This document shows, one piece after another, positions 7,748-15,867 of a stretch of 64,000 nucleotides of DNA (positions are counted from its first letter, which is position 1; each line of letters opens with the position of its first letter). The DNA lies in contig CAIKKY010000007.1 in NCBI GenBank assembly GCA_903828145.1, positions 1-64,000 on the forward strand. Reading direction: 5' to 3'. The notes under the pieces were generated by a model. That model was not told where the DNA came from and did not search any database. It saw only the letters and a list, made by a program, of their open reading frames with translations. A program made the translations under genes and the position numbers. The DNA is from an uncultured Hyphomicrobiales bacterium. Its GTDB lineage: Bacteria > Pseudomonadota > Alphaproteobacteria > Rhizobiales > Devosiaceae.

Positions 7748-8836
7748 TTAGCGCGTCAATTTTACCTCGACACCAAAAACCGGCGCTACCGCCGTGGCGA
7801 TCACCTGCATGGCATTGGGGGCCGTACTCGGCGGCAGCGCGACGACCGCGGTCGCGAAGGCATCAGCATGGAGCGAAGCAATATCGAGGACGGCGAGGCC
7901 TCCGAATCCTCCGTTCGAAGCGAACGCCTTGCCCGGCGAACTTGCGGTCACATCCTGCGGCCTCAGCGCAATGACCGGGCGGCGTGCCGCACTGGCCTCG
8001 GCTATCATGCTGCGCGAGTCATGGGTGACGACGATGACGTCAGCGCCGTAGAGCCGCGTTGCCGAGCCGGGACCGGCGCTGCGGTAGTCAACAAACTCCG
8101 CCACCGTACCTTCGTAGGCGAGCGCAGCGATCGCGTCGGATATGCCGACGGGCGACCGGCGCGAGGTGCTGACGCGCCAGGCCACGCCGAAGCGCTCGTG
8201 GGTTGTACTAACTAGCGCGGTGATGGCCTGCCATTCCTCGGCGGTGAAGCGATGGTCGGTCGAGTCCCCGCCGATCAGCAAAGCAAACTCCGCGCCTTCC
8301 ATAGCCGCGATAGACGTGACCGGTCGGGGCACGGGATAGACTTCGGGATCGATCGACGTCGGTTTTGGCACCCAGGCGAACCCAGGCATACCAGCAAAGC
8401 GGCGCTTTCCGACGAGCTGCATCGCGACGTGTTGCGTGTCGTAGCCGCTGACCATGCCTGCGAAGACGAAGGGCACACCGAAATGCTGCGACAGCAGGAT
8501 TCCTGCAGGAACGGTTGATCGGCCCGAGCCGACAATGCCATCGGGGCGCTCGATCGCGTCGATGTTGATGTCGTAAAGGAGCCAGAGGCCGAGCCGGGGC
8601 GACAGCTGCAGTTTCATCAGAAGCGGCAGGAGGCCGACATGGATGGCTCGGCGCTGTCGGATCTTTAGGGGTGTCGAAACCACAGGCACTAGCCGTTCAA
8701 GGGCTCGTGCCACCCCGGCCACTTGGTGAAAGTGACCCGGCTTCTTGTCCTCTAGCAGCATTAGCTTCAATGACTTCTCCGAGGCAAATGCGGATTGCTC
8801 ATTCAGTAACATCGAGCCGATGGGCTGGAAAGTCAT
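7748..8836 (-). CDS. DUF1022 / ELM1-like (GtrOC1-type) putative glycosyltransferase
   Basis: The sequence matches the layout of the mitochondrial-fission-ELM1/DUF1022 family, which has a GT-B-like fold and occurs in bacterial surface-glycan loci. Seen are LEDKKPGHFHQVAGVARAL, IVGSGRSTVPAGILLSQ, FAWVPKP, the family block LLIGGDSTDHRFTAEEW and DVIVVTHDSRSMIAEA near the C-terminus. The true role in bacteria is poorly known; nucleotide-sugar transfer is inferred. The start is uncertain: GTG at 8911, ATG at 8836 or ATG at 8812 are all possible before the conserved part. It is convergent with the upstream GT2 gene. Confidence 0.72.
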   Translation of the reverse strand: MTFQPIGSMLLNEQSAFASEKSLKLMLLEDKKPGHFHQVAGVARALERLVPVVSTPLKIRQRRAIHVGLLPLLMKLQLSPRLGLWLLYDINIDAIERPDGIVGSGRSTVPAGILLSQHFGVPFVFAGMVSGYDTQHVAMQLVGKRRFAGMPGFAWVPKPTSIDPEVYPVPRPVTSIAAMEGAEFALLIGGDSTDHRFTAEEWQAITALVSTTHERFGVAWRVSTSRRSPVGISDAIAALAYEGTVAEFVDYRSAGPGSATRLYGADVIVVTHDSRSMIAEASAARRPVIALRPQDVTASSPGKAFASNGGFGGLAVLDIASLHADAFATAVVALPPSTAPNAMQVIATAVAPVFGVEVKLTR

Positions 8837-8981
8837 CACTCCTGGCCAAGCTCGGCGACCCGTTGCCCTCCGGCCTGCGATATGCAACCTTGACCGGGCT
8901 CCGAACTTCACCTTATCACCGGCCGCGGGTCCAACGCGCCGCTAGGTCAGAGGTGGCTTGACCGGGTCCGGGAGACGACAG

Positions 8982-9641
8982 ATGCTTTTTACCAAGTCGC
9001 TTCTTGCCAAGTCGCGGCGCAGCCCGAAGGTCTTCTTCATCGGCTACAACAAGACCGGAACGAAGACCCTGCATCATTTTTTTGCTGCCAATGGCTATAA
9101 GGCAGCGCACTATGTAGGCCGGCAGCATTTCTGGTCCGAAAGGCAACCCATTGCCGTGACAATGGCCCACAATCTGGAGCAAGGCAGGCATTTGCTGCAC
9201 AGGCTCGGGCGATATCAGGTGTTCTCGGACATGACTTTCGCCTCGCAATCGATGGTGATCGAAGCTAATGCCTTCTTCCGCGAAATGCACAAGGCCTGCC
9301 CGGACGCGTATTTCATCTTCAACGACCGACCGGTGGAGGGCTGGATAAAGTCGCGCAGCGCCCACGCCAATGTCGAGAACGGCAGCTTCATTGAGCGCCA
9401 TGCGCAGACCTTGGGCCTGACACACGAAGCGACGCAGGCAGCCTGGCGCGAGCAGTATCATCGGCATAGGGCGGACGTTCTCGCCTATTTTGCCGATAGC
9501 GAGCGCTTCACACTGTTCAATATAGAGATTGAGGGCCCCGACCGGCTGGCCGAATTTCTCCGTGGTGATTTCCGCTTCGACCTCGGAAAATGGGTTCACA
9601 GGGGCTCTGGCGGCAGTCGCCAGCTACTGCCTGGGACCTAA
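8982..9641 (+). CDS. Small sulfotransferase-like P-loop protein
   Basis: The N-terminus KVFFIGYNKTGTKTLHHFF is the 5'-phosphosulfate-binding loop of PAPS-dependent sulfotransferases (G-x-x-K-x-G-T-x-T/S-L). It is followed by a potential 3'-phosphate-binding region (SDMTFASQ) and DAYFIFNDRPVEGWIKSR, the usual LRDP-like arginine segment. At 219 aa it is short but contains the core. It may sulfate a surface sugar. The start is the ATG at 8982; an upstream in-frame TTG at 8958 is less likely. A second, divergent member of this family lies at 10854. Confidence 0.72.
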   Translation: MLFTKSLLAKSRRSPKVFFIGYNKTGTKTLHHFFAANGYKAAHYVGRQHFWSERQPIAVTMAHNLEQGRHLLHRLGRYQVFSDMTFASQSMVIEANAFFREMHKACPDAYFIFNDRPVEGWIKSRSAHANVENGSFIERHAQTLGLTHEATQAAWREQYHRHRADVLAYFADSERFTLFNIEIEGPDRLAEFLRGDFRFDLGKWVHRGSGGSRQLLPGT

Positions 9642-9681
9642 GACAAATGCGATCTTGCCTACAGAATCTTACGGAAGGACC

Positions 9682-10770
9682 ATGAATGTGACGGTTCGAG
9701 GCACAGCATCAGCGTTCCCCCGGGTGACTGAAGCGCAACTCAGGGAAAGCCTGTCTATCGTGCATGGCAATTTGCATGACGCCGGGACCAATCTCTTCAC
9801 GGTAGTCCGCAACGAGATTTTCTTCCTGCCGGCCTTTTTCGACCATTACCGCCGGCTGGGCGTCGAGCAGTTCGTGATTCTCGATGACGGCTCGACCGAT
9901 GGTACCGCCGGGTTTCTCGCCGCCCAGCGCGATTGCGTGTCGCTCCGTTCCTCCTTCGCCTACAAAGACCATATCGAACTCGAGGCCGAGGATAGGAGCG
10001 TCGGCCGCGAGCGCGCTGGCATCGCACTCAAGAAGGCGATGGCCCAGAAATACCTGATGGGTAAGTTCGCGCTCTATGTTGACGCCGACGAGTTCCTAAT
10101 CTTGCCAAGGTCGTTCGGCGACCTGCCGGCATTAATTGCCGACTGCATTGCGGCCGGGGTGGATTGCGTCGCCGCATCGCTGATCGATTTCTATCCGCCT
10201 ACCCTCGAGGGTTTATCCGCGGGACCCTCGGCCGGCAGCTTCAACGAGCTGGTCGCGACTTATAGCTGTTTTGACGCCGTGCCGATCGTTCAGCTCTCTG
10301 CGGGTCGCCAGCCGAAAAAGGCAGGTCTTTCGGCGTCCGGACGCCTGTTCCGGCAGTGCGGTATCAGGGAGCCGCGCGGTCTGTTATCCTGGATGCCGCA
10401 ATGGGCTGCCGAGGCCCTGCCTTTTCCCGAGCCGCGATCTCCCTGGCTCAAGACGCCGCTGATCCACTTCACCGAGAAGGTTTGGCTCGACGGCAGCCAC
10501 AAAGCCAATGTGCCACCCGCCTTCGACCGGCTGCTGGCGCTGGTGCACTTCAAGTTCACGGCCGATTTCAAGCGCCGCATCGACGCGGCCGTCCGGCAGC
10601 GGACGCATTTTCGCTCAAGCCAGACCTATCGCTACTATCGCCAGCTTCTGCAGCGGATCGAGGAGCGAGGTGGCGCGTTATCCGGCCCTAAGACGGAAAC
10701 GTATTCGGGGCCGGCTGGATTTGTATCGGCCGGACTCGCCTTCTGGCCCAAGTCCAGTGTCCAAGACTGA
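9682..10770 (+). CDS. Glycosyltransferase of the GT2/GT92-like (Glyco_tranf_2_4) type
   Basis: The protein opens its fold with GTNLFTVVRNEIFFLPAFFD, then VEQFVILDDGSTDGT near residue 79 and FALYVDADEFLIL near residue 128, where DADE is the metal-binding motif. TPLIHFTEKVWLDGSHK in the C-terminal half is a recurring acceptor-side block. The length is 362 aa from the ATG at 9682, which follows an ACGGAAGGA ribosome site. The gene lies between the two sulfotransferase-like genes on the same strand, 40 and 83 bp from them, suggesting a three-gene unit. Confidence 0.85.
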   Translation: MNVTVRGTASAFPRVTEAQLRESLSIVHGNLHDAGTNLFTVVRNEIFFLPAFFDHYRRLGVEQFVILDDGSTDGTAGFLAAQRDCVSLRSSFAYKDHIELEAEDRSVGRERAGIALKKAMAQKYLMGKFALYVDADEFLILPRSFGDLPALIADCIAAGVDCVAASLIDFYPPTLEGLSAGPSAGSFNELVATYSCFDAVPIVQLSAGRQPKKAGLSASGRLFRQCGIREPRGLLSWMPQWAAEALPFPEPRSPWLKTPLIHFTEKVWLDGSHKANVPPAFDRLLALVHFKFTADFKRRIDAAVRQRTHFRSSQTYRYYRQLLQRIEERGGALSGPKTETYSGPAGFVSAGLAFWPKSSVQD

Positions 10771-10853
10771 GGCCGATAGCTGCAATTGCTGGCTTGGGGC
10801 AGGCAACTGTAGGTGCTATTCAGCCCGCAATCCAACCGGCGGCAGGATCTACG

Positions 10854-11423
10854 ATGACGCTTTTCGGCAAGCCAACCCTCCCCGAAACCGCCTTCACCGG
10901 CAAGATCTTCTGCATTGGTCTGAGTGGCACCGGCACACGATCGTTCAACTACGCCATGCGGCTGCTCGGGTTCAAGGCCTGCCACTACCCACAGAATTTG
11001 AACGAGTTTGAGCGCCACCAGGTGTTGGCCGATATTCCTGTCGCCTGCCGCTATCGCGATCTCGACATCTTGTTCCCCGGCTCCAAGTTCGTCCTAACGA
11101 CCCGCGAGAAGCAGAGCTGGCTGGCCAACCGCTCACGCAAGCCGGCGGACCGGAATCAGCCGAATCTATGGGAACTTGAGACACGGCTCAGAACCTATGG
11201 CCGCCTGCATTATGACCACAGCCATTATGTGAAACTCTACGACGAGTTCCATGACGGCGTGGATAAGTTCTTTGCCGGCAGAGAGCAGGATCTGCTGAAA
11301 ATCGAGATAATAAGCGGCCAGGGGTGGGAGCAACTATGCCCCTTTGTGGGCATCACAGACATCCCAACGCGGCCATTTCCGGTCGTGAAAGGGCCCGTCC
11401 CCTTTTTCGGCCCGCGCCCTTAG
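10854..11423 (+). CDS. Second small sulfotransferase-like P-loop protein
   Basis: KIFCIGLSGTGTRSFNYAM at the N-terminus is a PAPS-type phosphate-binding loop, and KFVLTTREKQSWLANR is the arginine segment expected for this fold. It is 189 aa from the ATG at 10854. Sequence identity to the first copy at 8982 appears low outside the loop, so they are not a recent duplication. It would act on a sugar or lipid in the same pathway as the adjacent glycosyltransferase. Function is inferred from fold motifs only. Confidence 0.68.
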   Translation: MTLFGKPTLPETAFTGKIFCIGLSGTGTRSFNYAMRLLGFKACHYPQNLNEFERHQVLADIPVACRYRDLDILFPGSKFVLTTREKQSWLANRSRKPADRNQPNLWELETRLRTYGRLHYDHSHYVKLYDEFHDGVDKFFAGREQDLLKIEIISGQGWEQLCPFVGITDIPTRPFPVVKGPVPFFGPRP

Positions 11424-11697
11424 CGGCGTCGTTTGGCCAGCGCGTCGAACGCCAAGAGTCCCTCCACCAGCCGGTCCGATTTGAGAACGGCGGTGGAAAA
11501 GTCAGCCACGGAAGCGGTGGCATAGTCATGCTGTTGGCGGATTAACACTCTGCCACATTGATCCTTTCTGGAAGCAGGGAGGGCGGAAGTATTTTGACCG
11601 TGGAGATTTATCGGAAGGTTCGTCTTGCTTAACATAATGGCATCAGCGAGCGGGCAGCTGAAGTGGACCCTGTTTCGCCGGACGTGCGGCGGTGGGT
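11424..11697. other. Non-coding stretch with probable IS end
   Basis: No protein family was recognised here. A minus-strand frame (ending ALLAFDALAKRRR-like) is open but short and unassigned. The right-hand part, near 11650-11697, should contain the terminal repeat of the IS3-like element whose OrfB begins at 11698. Confidence 0.35.
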
Positions 11698-12170
11698 TTA
11701 GGCACTGAGGCGCAAGAACTCGCGTGGTGAGCGGAACTTGAGCCCCGAGTTCGGGTGGACCTCACAGTAATCGTCGAGCCATTCGGGCAGCAAAGCCAGG
11801 ATGGTGTCGGCTTCTGGGAGGATAACGGTTGAGGTGTAGTCTCTTTTCAGGGTTTTGACGAAGGCCTCGGACATGCCGATGCTTTGCGGGCTTCGGACCG
11901 GTGTGAAGAGCAAGTCGATACCTAACGCTGCGATAACCTGTGCGGTCTGCCGGGCGATGTAGCCACTGCCATTATCCGAGAGCCACTCCAGTCGATGCGG
12001 GAACTTGAGGGTCAGGAAGCGGCGTCTATGGCGACGATCATCAGATCACAGACCATTTCCCCGGAGATGCCGGCACTGGCGACGGCCGACCAGGCGATGA
12101 TCTCCCAATCGCAAGTATCGATAACGAAAGCGGACAGTCCGATCACCTGTGAGAGGCCCTTCATCGCGGT
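11698..12170 (-). mobile_element. IS3-family OrfB (IS2-like) fragment, frameshifted
   Basis: The minus strand encodes the integrase core: SAFVIDTCDWEIIAWSAVAS, GISGEMVCDLMI, then after a frameshift near 12025 FPHRLEWLSDNGSGYIARQT, LLFTPVRSPQSIGMSEAFVK, TLKRDY and HPNSGLKFRSPREF. The second catalytic Asp sits in SDNGSGYI and the Glu in MSEAF. The N-terminal part and the OrfA are missing. The upper end at about 12170 directly abuts a broken GT32-like gene, so insertion or deletion by this element probably destroyed that gene. Confidence 0.88.
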
Positions 12171-12174
12171 GTAA

Positions 12175-12614
12175 GAATCGCCTGACTTCCTAAACGGCGC
12201 CGTACTTTAGGCTGAACCGGACTTGGTCTTTGTGTCCGATGCGATTTCCGCCTTCCACTCGGGTCAGGGGCCATACTGGTAAACTTGGCATAGGACCCCG
12301 GGCACCCCCTTCGAAACTGGCTAGGCCGGCGGTGCCGGCCCAGAACCTTCCACATGTCACGTTCGGCCCAAAGGCCGTTACCGCACTTGCCAGTCTACAA
12401 GGACTTTTGCCTACCGTGCAGCGCGGGAGGTATTTATCCGCTGCCGTCCAAGCGGGCGTGCGAGATATTTGAGGTTGGGCTGCCCCTGGAGGATTTAGTC
12501 ACAGAGGCGACCCTGGCCGTTCACCTCTGGAAAGAGAAGCTAACGGGGTTAAAGCACCGCGCGCCCGAGCCGGGTTCGTTCTTGCGCCGCTTATACGACC
12601 GCTTCGGTCTCTGA
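12175..12614 (+). pseudogene. Decayed GT32-like glycosyltransferase
   Basis: Reading three plus-strand frames in turn recovers the C-terminal half of a paralogue of the gene at 5951-6799: ESPDFLNGAVL, a stop, DLVFVSDAISAFHSGQGPYW, a stop, then FGPKAVTALASLQGL, and after a frameshift near 12450-12475 TEATLAVHLWKEKLTGLKHR and FLRRLYDRFGL. The intact copy has ESPDFINGAVLF, IADALTAFRSG, FGPKGVTALAKRHGL, TTLAIHLWNEKLRDIKH and SLYERYGM at the same places. Two in-frame stops and at least one frameshift make it dead. The N-terminal half is replaced by the IS3 fragment. Confidence 0.85.
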
Positions 12615-13583
12615 GACCGGCATCATCAACCGCTGAAACAGCGCCGAGTGGTCGAGCGACCGCCACAGATCGTCCTGCGCTCTCGAGACTACGCTGTCGT
12701 GAAACGCTGCGTTGCGTGCCGCCAAAACGCCATATCGCGCCGGGAGCAGCGGGCCCGCGCTTGTCGCAATCCGGTTATAAAGGGTGGCGAAGGGATGGAG
12801 CGCATCCAGATCATTCGGCGACACGACAGCCTGGCCGGCCAAGAGGCGCTTCTGGCGCCGGGCGTATCGGCTCTTGGGATTGAGCACCAGATCGTAATTG
12901 GCGAAGCCCATGTCCGGCTTCAGGTACTTCAGATGCCAGTAGGTGAACGAGTGGAAGGTTGGGCGGAGCCCCGGATGCTGAAACCGCTCAAAGCGCGGAT
13001 CGTGCACGAAATAGGTGGTCGGCTGAACCGGAAATACCGAGATATCGCCCGACCCGGAAAACGGCTCGCGGGCCAAAATGCCTAGCCGGCCGCTGCGATC
13101 GCGGCTGAGGTTCAGGCCCGAGTAGCAGGCGAGGTTGCGTCGTGCCGCGCGCCCGCGTTTGACATCGCTGAGGAGCGTCGCCAGCGCGTCGTCCATTGCC
13201 AGATGGTCGTCGTCGAGCTTGGTCGCGTGCGAAAAGCGGGTAAGGCTCAGAGCGCAATTGTAATAGGCGACAAGGCTCCGGGGCGAATCCGGCGGTTCAG
13301 TCCGGTGTCCGTCACTGCCGGGCGGAAACACCTCGGGCAGATAGTGAAAGACCCTAAGCTTCGGCCCGTATTCGCACGCCAACCGGTGGAGGATCTCGGG
13401 CGTCTCATCGGTACAGCGGTTGTAGAGGGCTACGATTTCGTCGAAATGCCCGATGTGGCTGCGAATGGCGGCTTCTAGCGAAAACGCTCCGTTGCGGATT
13501 CGCATGAATGCGCTCACCCCCGGCATTCGATTTTCGACGTTCAATCGATCCGGCGTAAAACGGAAGTCCTGCGTAATATCCAA
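12591..13583 (-). CDS. Glycosyltransferase family 2-like protein
   Basis: The protein begins its fold with VSAFMRIRNGAFSLEAAIRS and FDEIVALYNRCTDETPEIL, a GT-A nucleotide-binding start, and has TKLDDDHLAM near residue 120 as the probable metal-binding DxD. The C-terminal part (FHSFTYWHLKYLKPD) fits bacterial GT2-like proteins of surface-glycan loci. The open frame gives 330 aa from a TTG at 13583; an ATG at 13526 would also retain the whole fold and may be the real start. Its 3' end overlaps the tail of the decayed GT32-like gene on the other strand. Confidence 0.78.
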   Translation of the reverse strand: MDITQDFRFTPDRLNVENRMPGVSAFMRIRNGAFSLEAAIRSHIGHFDEIVALYNRCTDETPEILHRLACEYGPKLRVFHYLPEVFPPGSDGHRTEPPDSPRSLVAYYNCALSLTRFSHATKLDDDHLAMDDALATLLSDVKRGRAARRNLACYSGLNLSRDRSGRLGILAREPFSGSGDISVFPVQPTTYFVHDPRFERFQHPGLRPTFHSFTYWHLKYLKPDMGFANYDLVLNPKSRYARRQKRLLAGQAVVSPNDLDALHPFATLYNRIATSAGPLLPARYGVLAARNAAFHDSVVSRAQDDLWRSLDHSALFQRLMMPVSETEAVV

Positions 13584-13650
13584 AGTCGCTGCCTCAAACG
13601 CATCGTGTTTTGAGGAGTGTTTAGGCTCCTCGCAGACACGTTTTTACAGC

Positions 13651-13666
13651 ACTTGTCGGCAAGTTG
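13651..13666. repeat. Palindrome ACTTGTCGGCAAGTTG, copy 2
   Basis: This is the inverse of the motif at 751-767. It lies about 70 bp upstream of the glycosyltransferase gene that starts at 13583 and so could be an operator of that gene. Confidence 0.45.
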
Positions 13667-13705
13667 ACCTTCGGGCAAAGACCTAGTGTCGGTGCCCACC
13701 CAACG

Positions 13706-13735
13706 AAAAAGGCCCAGTATTGTCTCCTGGGCCTT
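13706..13735 (-). terminator. Rho-independent terminator of the pstS-like gene
   Basis: Inverted repeat AAGGCCCAG / CTGGGCCTT (13709-13717 and 13727-13735) with a 9-nt loop. On the minus strand it is followed by a run of five T, in the right place after the stop at 13759. Confidence 0.85.
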
Positions 13736-13758
13736 CGTCATGCGGTGTGAAGCTATCT

Positions 13759-14781
13759 TTAGAGGATTGTTCCGGCTTCGAACGCGGCCCGGGCGGCGTC
13801 GCGCTCGGCATCGGGTGCGGGAACGAGGCCGTATTCGGCGAGCGGACCATCCGGCCCGATCATGTCGTCGGAGAGGAAGAACTCCACATATTCCTTGAGG
13901 CCGGGGATCACGCCGATATGCGCCTTCTTCACGTAGAAGAACAGCGGACGCGACACCGGGTACTCACCCGAGGCGACGGTCTCAACCGACGGCGCAATCC
14001 CGCCCACGGTAGCAACCTTCAGCTTGTCGGCATTGTTCTCGTAGAACGACAGCCCGAACACGCCGACGCCGGTCTTGTTGGAGTCGATGCGGGCGAGCGT
14101 CTCGGTGTAGTCGCCGTCGATATCCACGGCCTTGCCATCCTTGCGCACGGCAATGCAGGTCTTGGCCACATCGGCCTCAGCCACACCAGCAGCCGCCAGC
14201 GCATCCTTGTCGCAGCCGGCAGCCAGCAGCTTCTGCTCGAACACTTCACGCGTGCCGTGCTTTTCGCCGGGGATATAGGCCGCAATGTCCCAATCGGGCA
14301 GCGCCGCGTTCACTTCGGTCCACTTGGTCACCGGATTGGCAACCAGCTTGCCGTCCACCACCACCTGGGCAGCGAGCGCCTTGTAGACATCCGCCGGGGT
14401 CAGCGCGAGGTCGGGACCGTTAACATCGGTCGCGAACACGATGCCATCATAGCCGAACATCACTTCTTCAACATCGGTGACGCCAGCGCTCTTGCAGCTG
14501 TCCAGCTCTTCGGCCTTCATGGCGCGCGAGGAGTTGGCGATATCGATCTTGTCTTCGCCCACGCCTTCGCAGAACTGCTTGATCCCGGCGCCCGAGCCAC
14601 CCGACTCAACCACCGGTGCCTTGAAATCCGGGTTCGCTTCGGCAAAGGCCTCAACGACGATCTTGGCATAGGGCAGCACGGTCGACGACCCGGCAACCTG
14701 AACCTGGTCGCGCGCAATCGCAGCGCCAACCGAAGCGGCAGCGGCAATGGCCAGCACGCTCGCAACAACAAAATGCTTCAT
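13759..14781 (-). CDS. pstS: Phosphate ABC transporter substrate-binding protein, PstS family
   Basis: A periplasmic phosphate-binding protein, 340 aa. It has a signal peptide (MKHFVVASVLAIAAAASVGA AIA), then the family start VQVAGSSTVLPYAKIVVEAF, the ESGGSGAGIKQF loop, DIANSSRAMKAEE and GTREVFEQ, all of which contact phosphate in PstS/SphX proteins. The start is the ATG at 14781. It is alone: no pstC, pstA, pstB or phoU lies nearby, so it either feeds a transporter encoded elsewhere or acts as an extra high-affinity or surface-exposed binding protein. A Pho box lies 80-110 bp upstream, so induction by PhoB under phosphate limitation is expected. Confidence 0.87.
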   Translation of the reverse strand: MKHFVVASVLAIAAAASVGAAIARDQVQVAGSSTVLPYAKIVVEAFAEANPDFKAPVVESGGSGAGIKQFCEGVGEDKIDIANSSRAMKAEELDSCKSAGVTDVEEVMFGYDGIVFATDVNGPDLALTPADVYKALAAQVVVDGKLVANPVTKWTEVNAALPDWDIAAYIPGEKHGTREVFEQKLLAAGCDKDALAAAGVAEADVAKTCIAVRKDGKAVDIDGDYTETLARIDSNKTGVGVFGLSFYENNADKLKVATVGGIAPSVETVASGEYPVSRPLFFYVKKAHIGVIPGLKEYVEFFLSDDMIGPDGPLAEYGLVPAPDAERDAARAAFEAGTIL

Positions 14782-14859
14782 GACAGTCCCTTTCGGATCA
14801 GCGGCAATAAGTGCCTGCTGTGACGCGACTATAGTAGCGCTGTGCACACGACGAGAAAA

Positions 14860-14887
14860 TGACAGTGGCGTGACATTGATATGACAG
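14860..14887 (-). promoter_or_regulatory. Pho box (three 11-bp repeats)
   Basis: TGACAG, TGACAT and TGACAG begin at 14860, 14871 and 14882, exactly 11 bp apart. On the minus strand this reads CTGTCATnnnn-aTGTCACnnnn-CTGTCAT, the PhoB-binding pattern. It lies between the pstS-like gene (minus) and the gene at 14962 (plus) and could serve either or both. Confidence 0.8.
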
Positions 14888-14961
14888 ACGGGTGCCGAAA
14901 GTCAGTCTTGCCCCCCGCTGCAGCCTCTGCCACCGTCAGGAACCAACTGATCGAGGCTCCC

Positions 14962-15747
14962 ATGACCGCCGCAACTACCCACGCCCCGTCCGCTCGCCTC
15001 GCCGAGCGCCTGAGGACCCGCCTCACCTTCCAGATTTCGGTCGATACCGACAACCTGCCGCAGGGCCTGAGCGTGGCTGCCGCCGCCGAAGCCGCTGGGA
15101 TCACCATCATTGAAATGGGCACGCCGCTGCTCAAATTCGAAGGCGTCCTGAATGTTGTGCCCGCGTTCCGCCGCCGCTTCCCCGAGGCGGTGCTGCTCGC
15201 CGACATGAAGACCATGGATGGCGGGGGCGGCGAGGCCGACGTGGTGTTTTCGGGCGGCGCCAATATCATTGATTTTCTTGCCCTCGCGGGTGAGGCTTCG
15301 GCCCGCAACGCTGTCGCGGTGCGCGACCAGCACCGGGCCCGCGACCCCGATCTGGCCCGCCTCGTCTTTGCCGATATTCTCCTGCCGCAGCAGGGCCCGG
15401 CCCAGACTGCCGTGGATACCGCGCGCCGCATGGTGGATGCAGGCGTCGATGGCGTCGGCATTCACCTGCAGGCCGATGCGCGCGCCGCAGACATCAGCCT
15501 GTGGGAATCATCTTACCTGCCCGATATGGCCGAAGCGGTGTTCAATGCCGTCGGTGCCGAGGTCTCGGTTCAGGTCGTCGGCGGGCTGAGCATCGCCCGA
15601 GCAAAAGCACTGGCGAGCAAGGGGCTCAAAGCCTTCGTCGTCAGCGGCAATATGGGCCAGCCCGATCTTGCCGCGCGCTACCACCTGCCCCCAGCCGAAA
15701 TCGAGGCCCTGATCGAGCGTTTTCTTGAGGACGTGACGGCAGGCTAA
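14962..15747 (+). CDS. OMPDC-superfamily protein (3-hexulose-6-phosphate synthase / 3-keto-L-gulonate-6-phosphate decarboxylase-like)
   Basis: A TIM-barrel protein of the orotidine-5'-phosphate decarboxylase suprafamily. It shows TFQISVDTDN on strand 1, EMGTPLLKFEG on strand 2, LLADMKTMDGGGGEAD with the D-x-K-x-x-D catalytic motif, FSGGANIIDFLALAGE and the phosphate-binding VVGGLSIARAKALASKG and FVVSGNMGQPD. It is 261 aa from the ATG at 14962. HPS and KGPDC share these motifs, so the substrate (a ketose phosphate) is not settled. There is no hxlB isomerase beside it. It starts 75 bp after the Pho box, divergent from pstS, so phosphate control is possible. Confidence 0.72.
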   Translation: MTAATTHAPSARLAERLRTRLTFQISVDTDNLPQGLSVAAAAEAAGITIIEMGTPLLKFEGVLNVVPAFRRRFPEAVLLADMKTMDGGGGEADVVFSGGANIIDFLALAGEASARNAVAVRDQHRARDPDLARLVFADILLPQQGPAQTAVDTARRMVDAGVDGVGIHLQADARAADISLWESSYLPDMAEAVFNAVGAEVSVQVVGGLSIARAKALASKGLKAFVVSGNMGQPDLAARYHLPPAEIEALIERFLEDVTAG

Positions 15748-15867
15748 ACGGTCGCACTGGGCGATACAGCACGTCCTGGCTTTTGTATTAAGCAAATACG
15801 CGTAATACTCCTCACCGACGGGGGCCCGGCATGCACGCCGAAGGCCCCATCGCCAGTGAGGGGCCGA

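Noticed and set aside
1-13700. Complete, active insertion sequences
   Set aside because: Each transposase seen inside the window is truncated, frameshifted or missing its catalytic core; only the IS256 gene at the edge could be intact outside.
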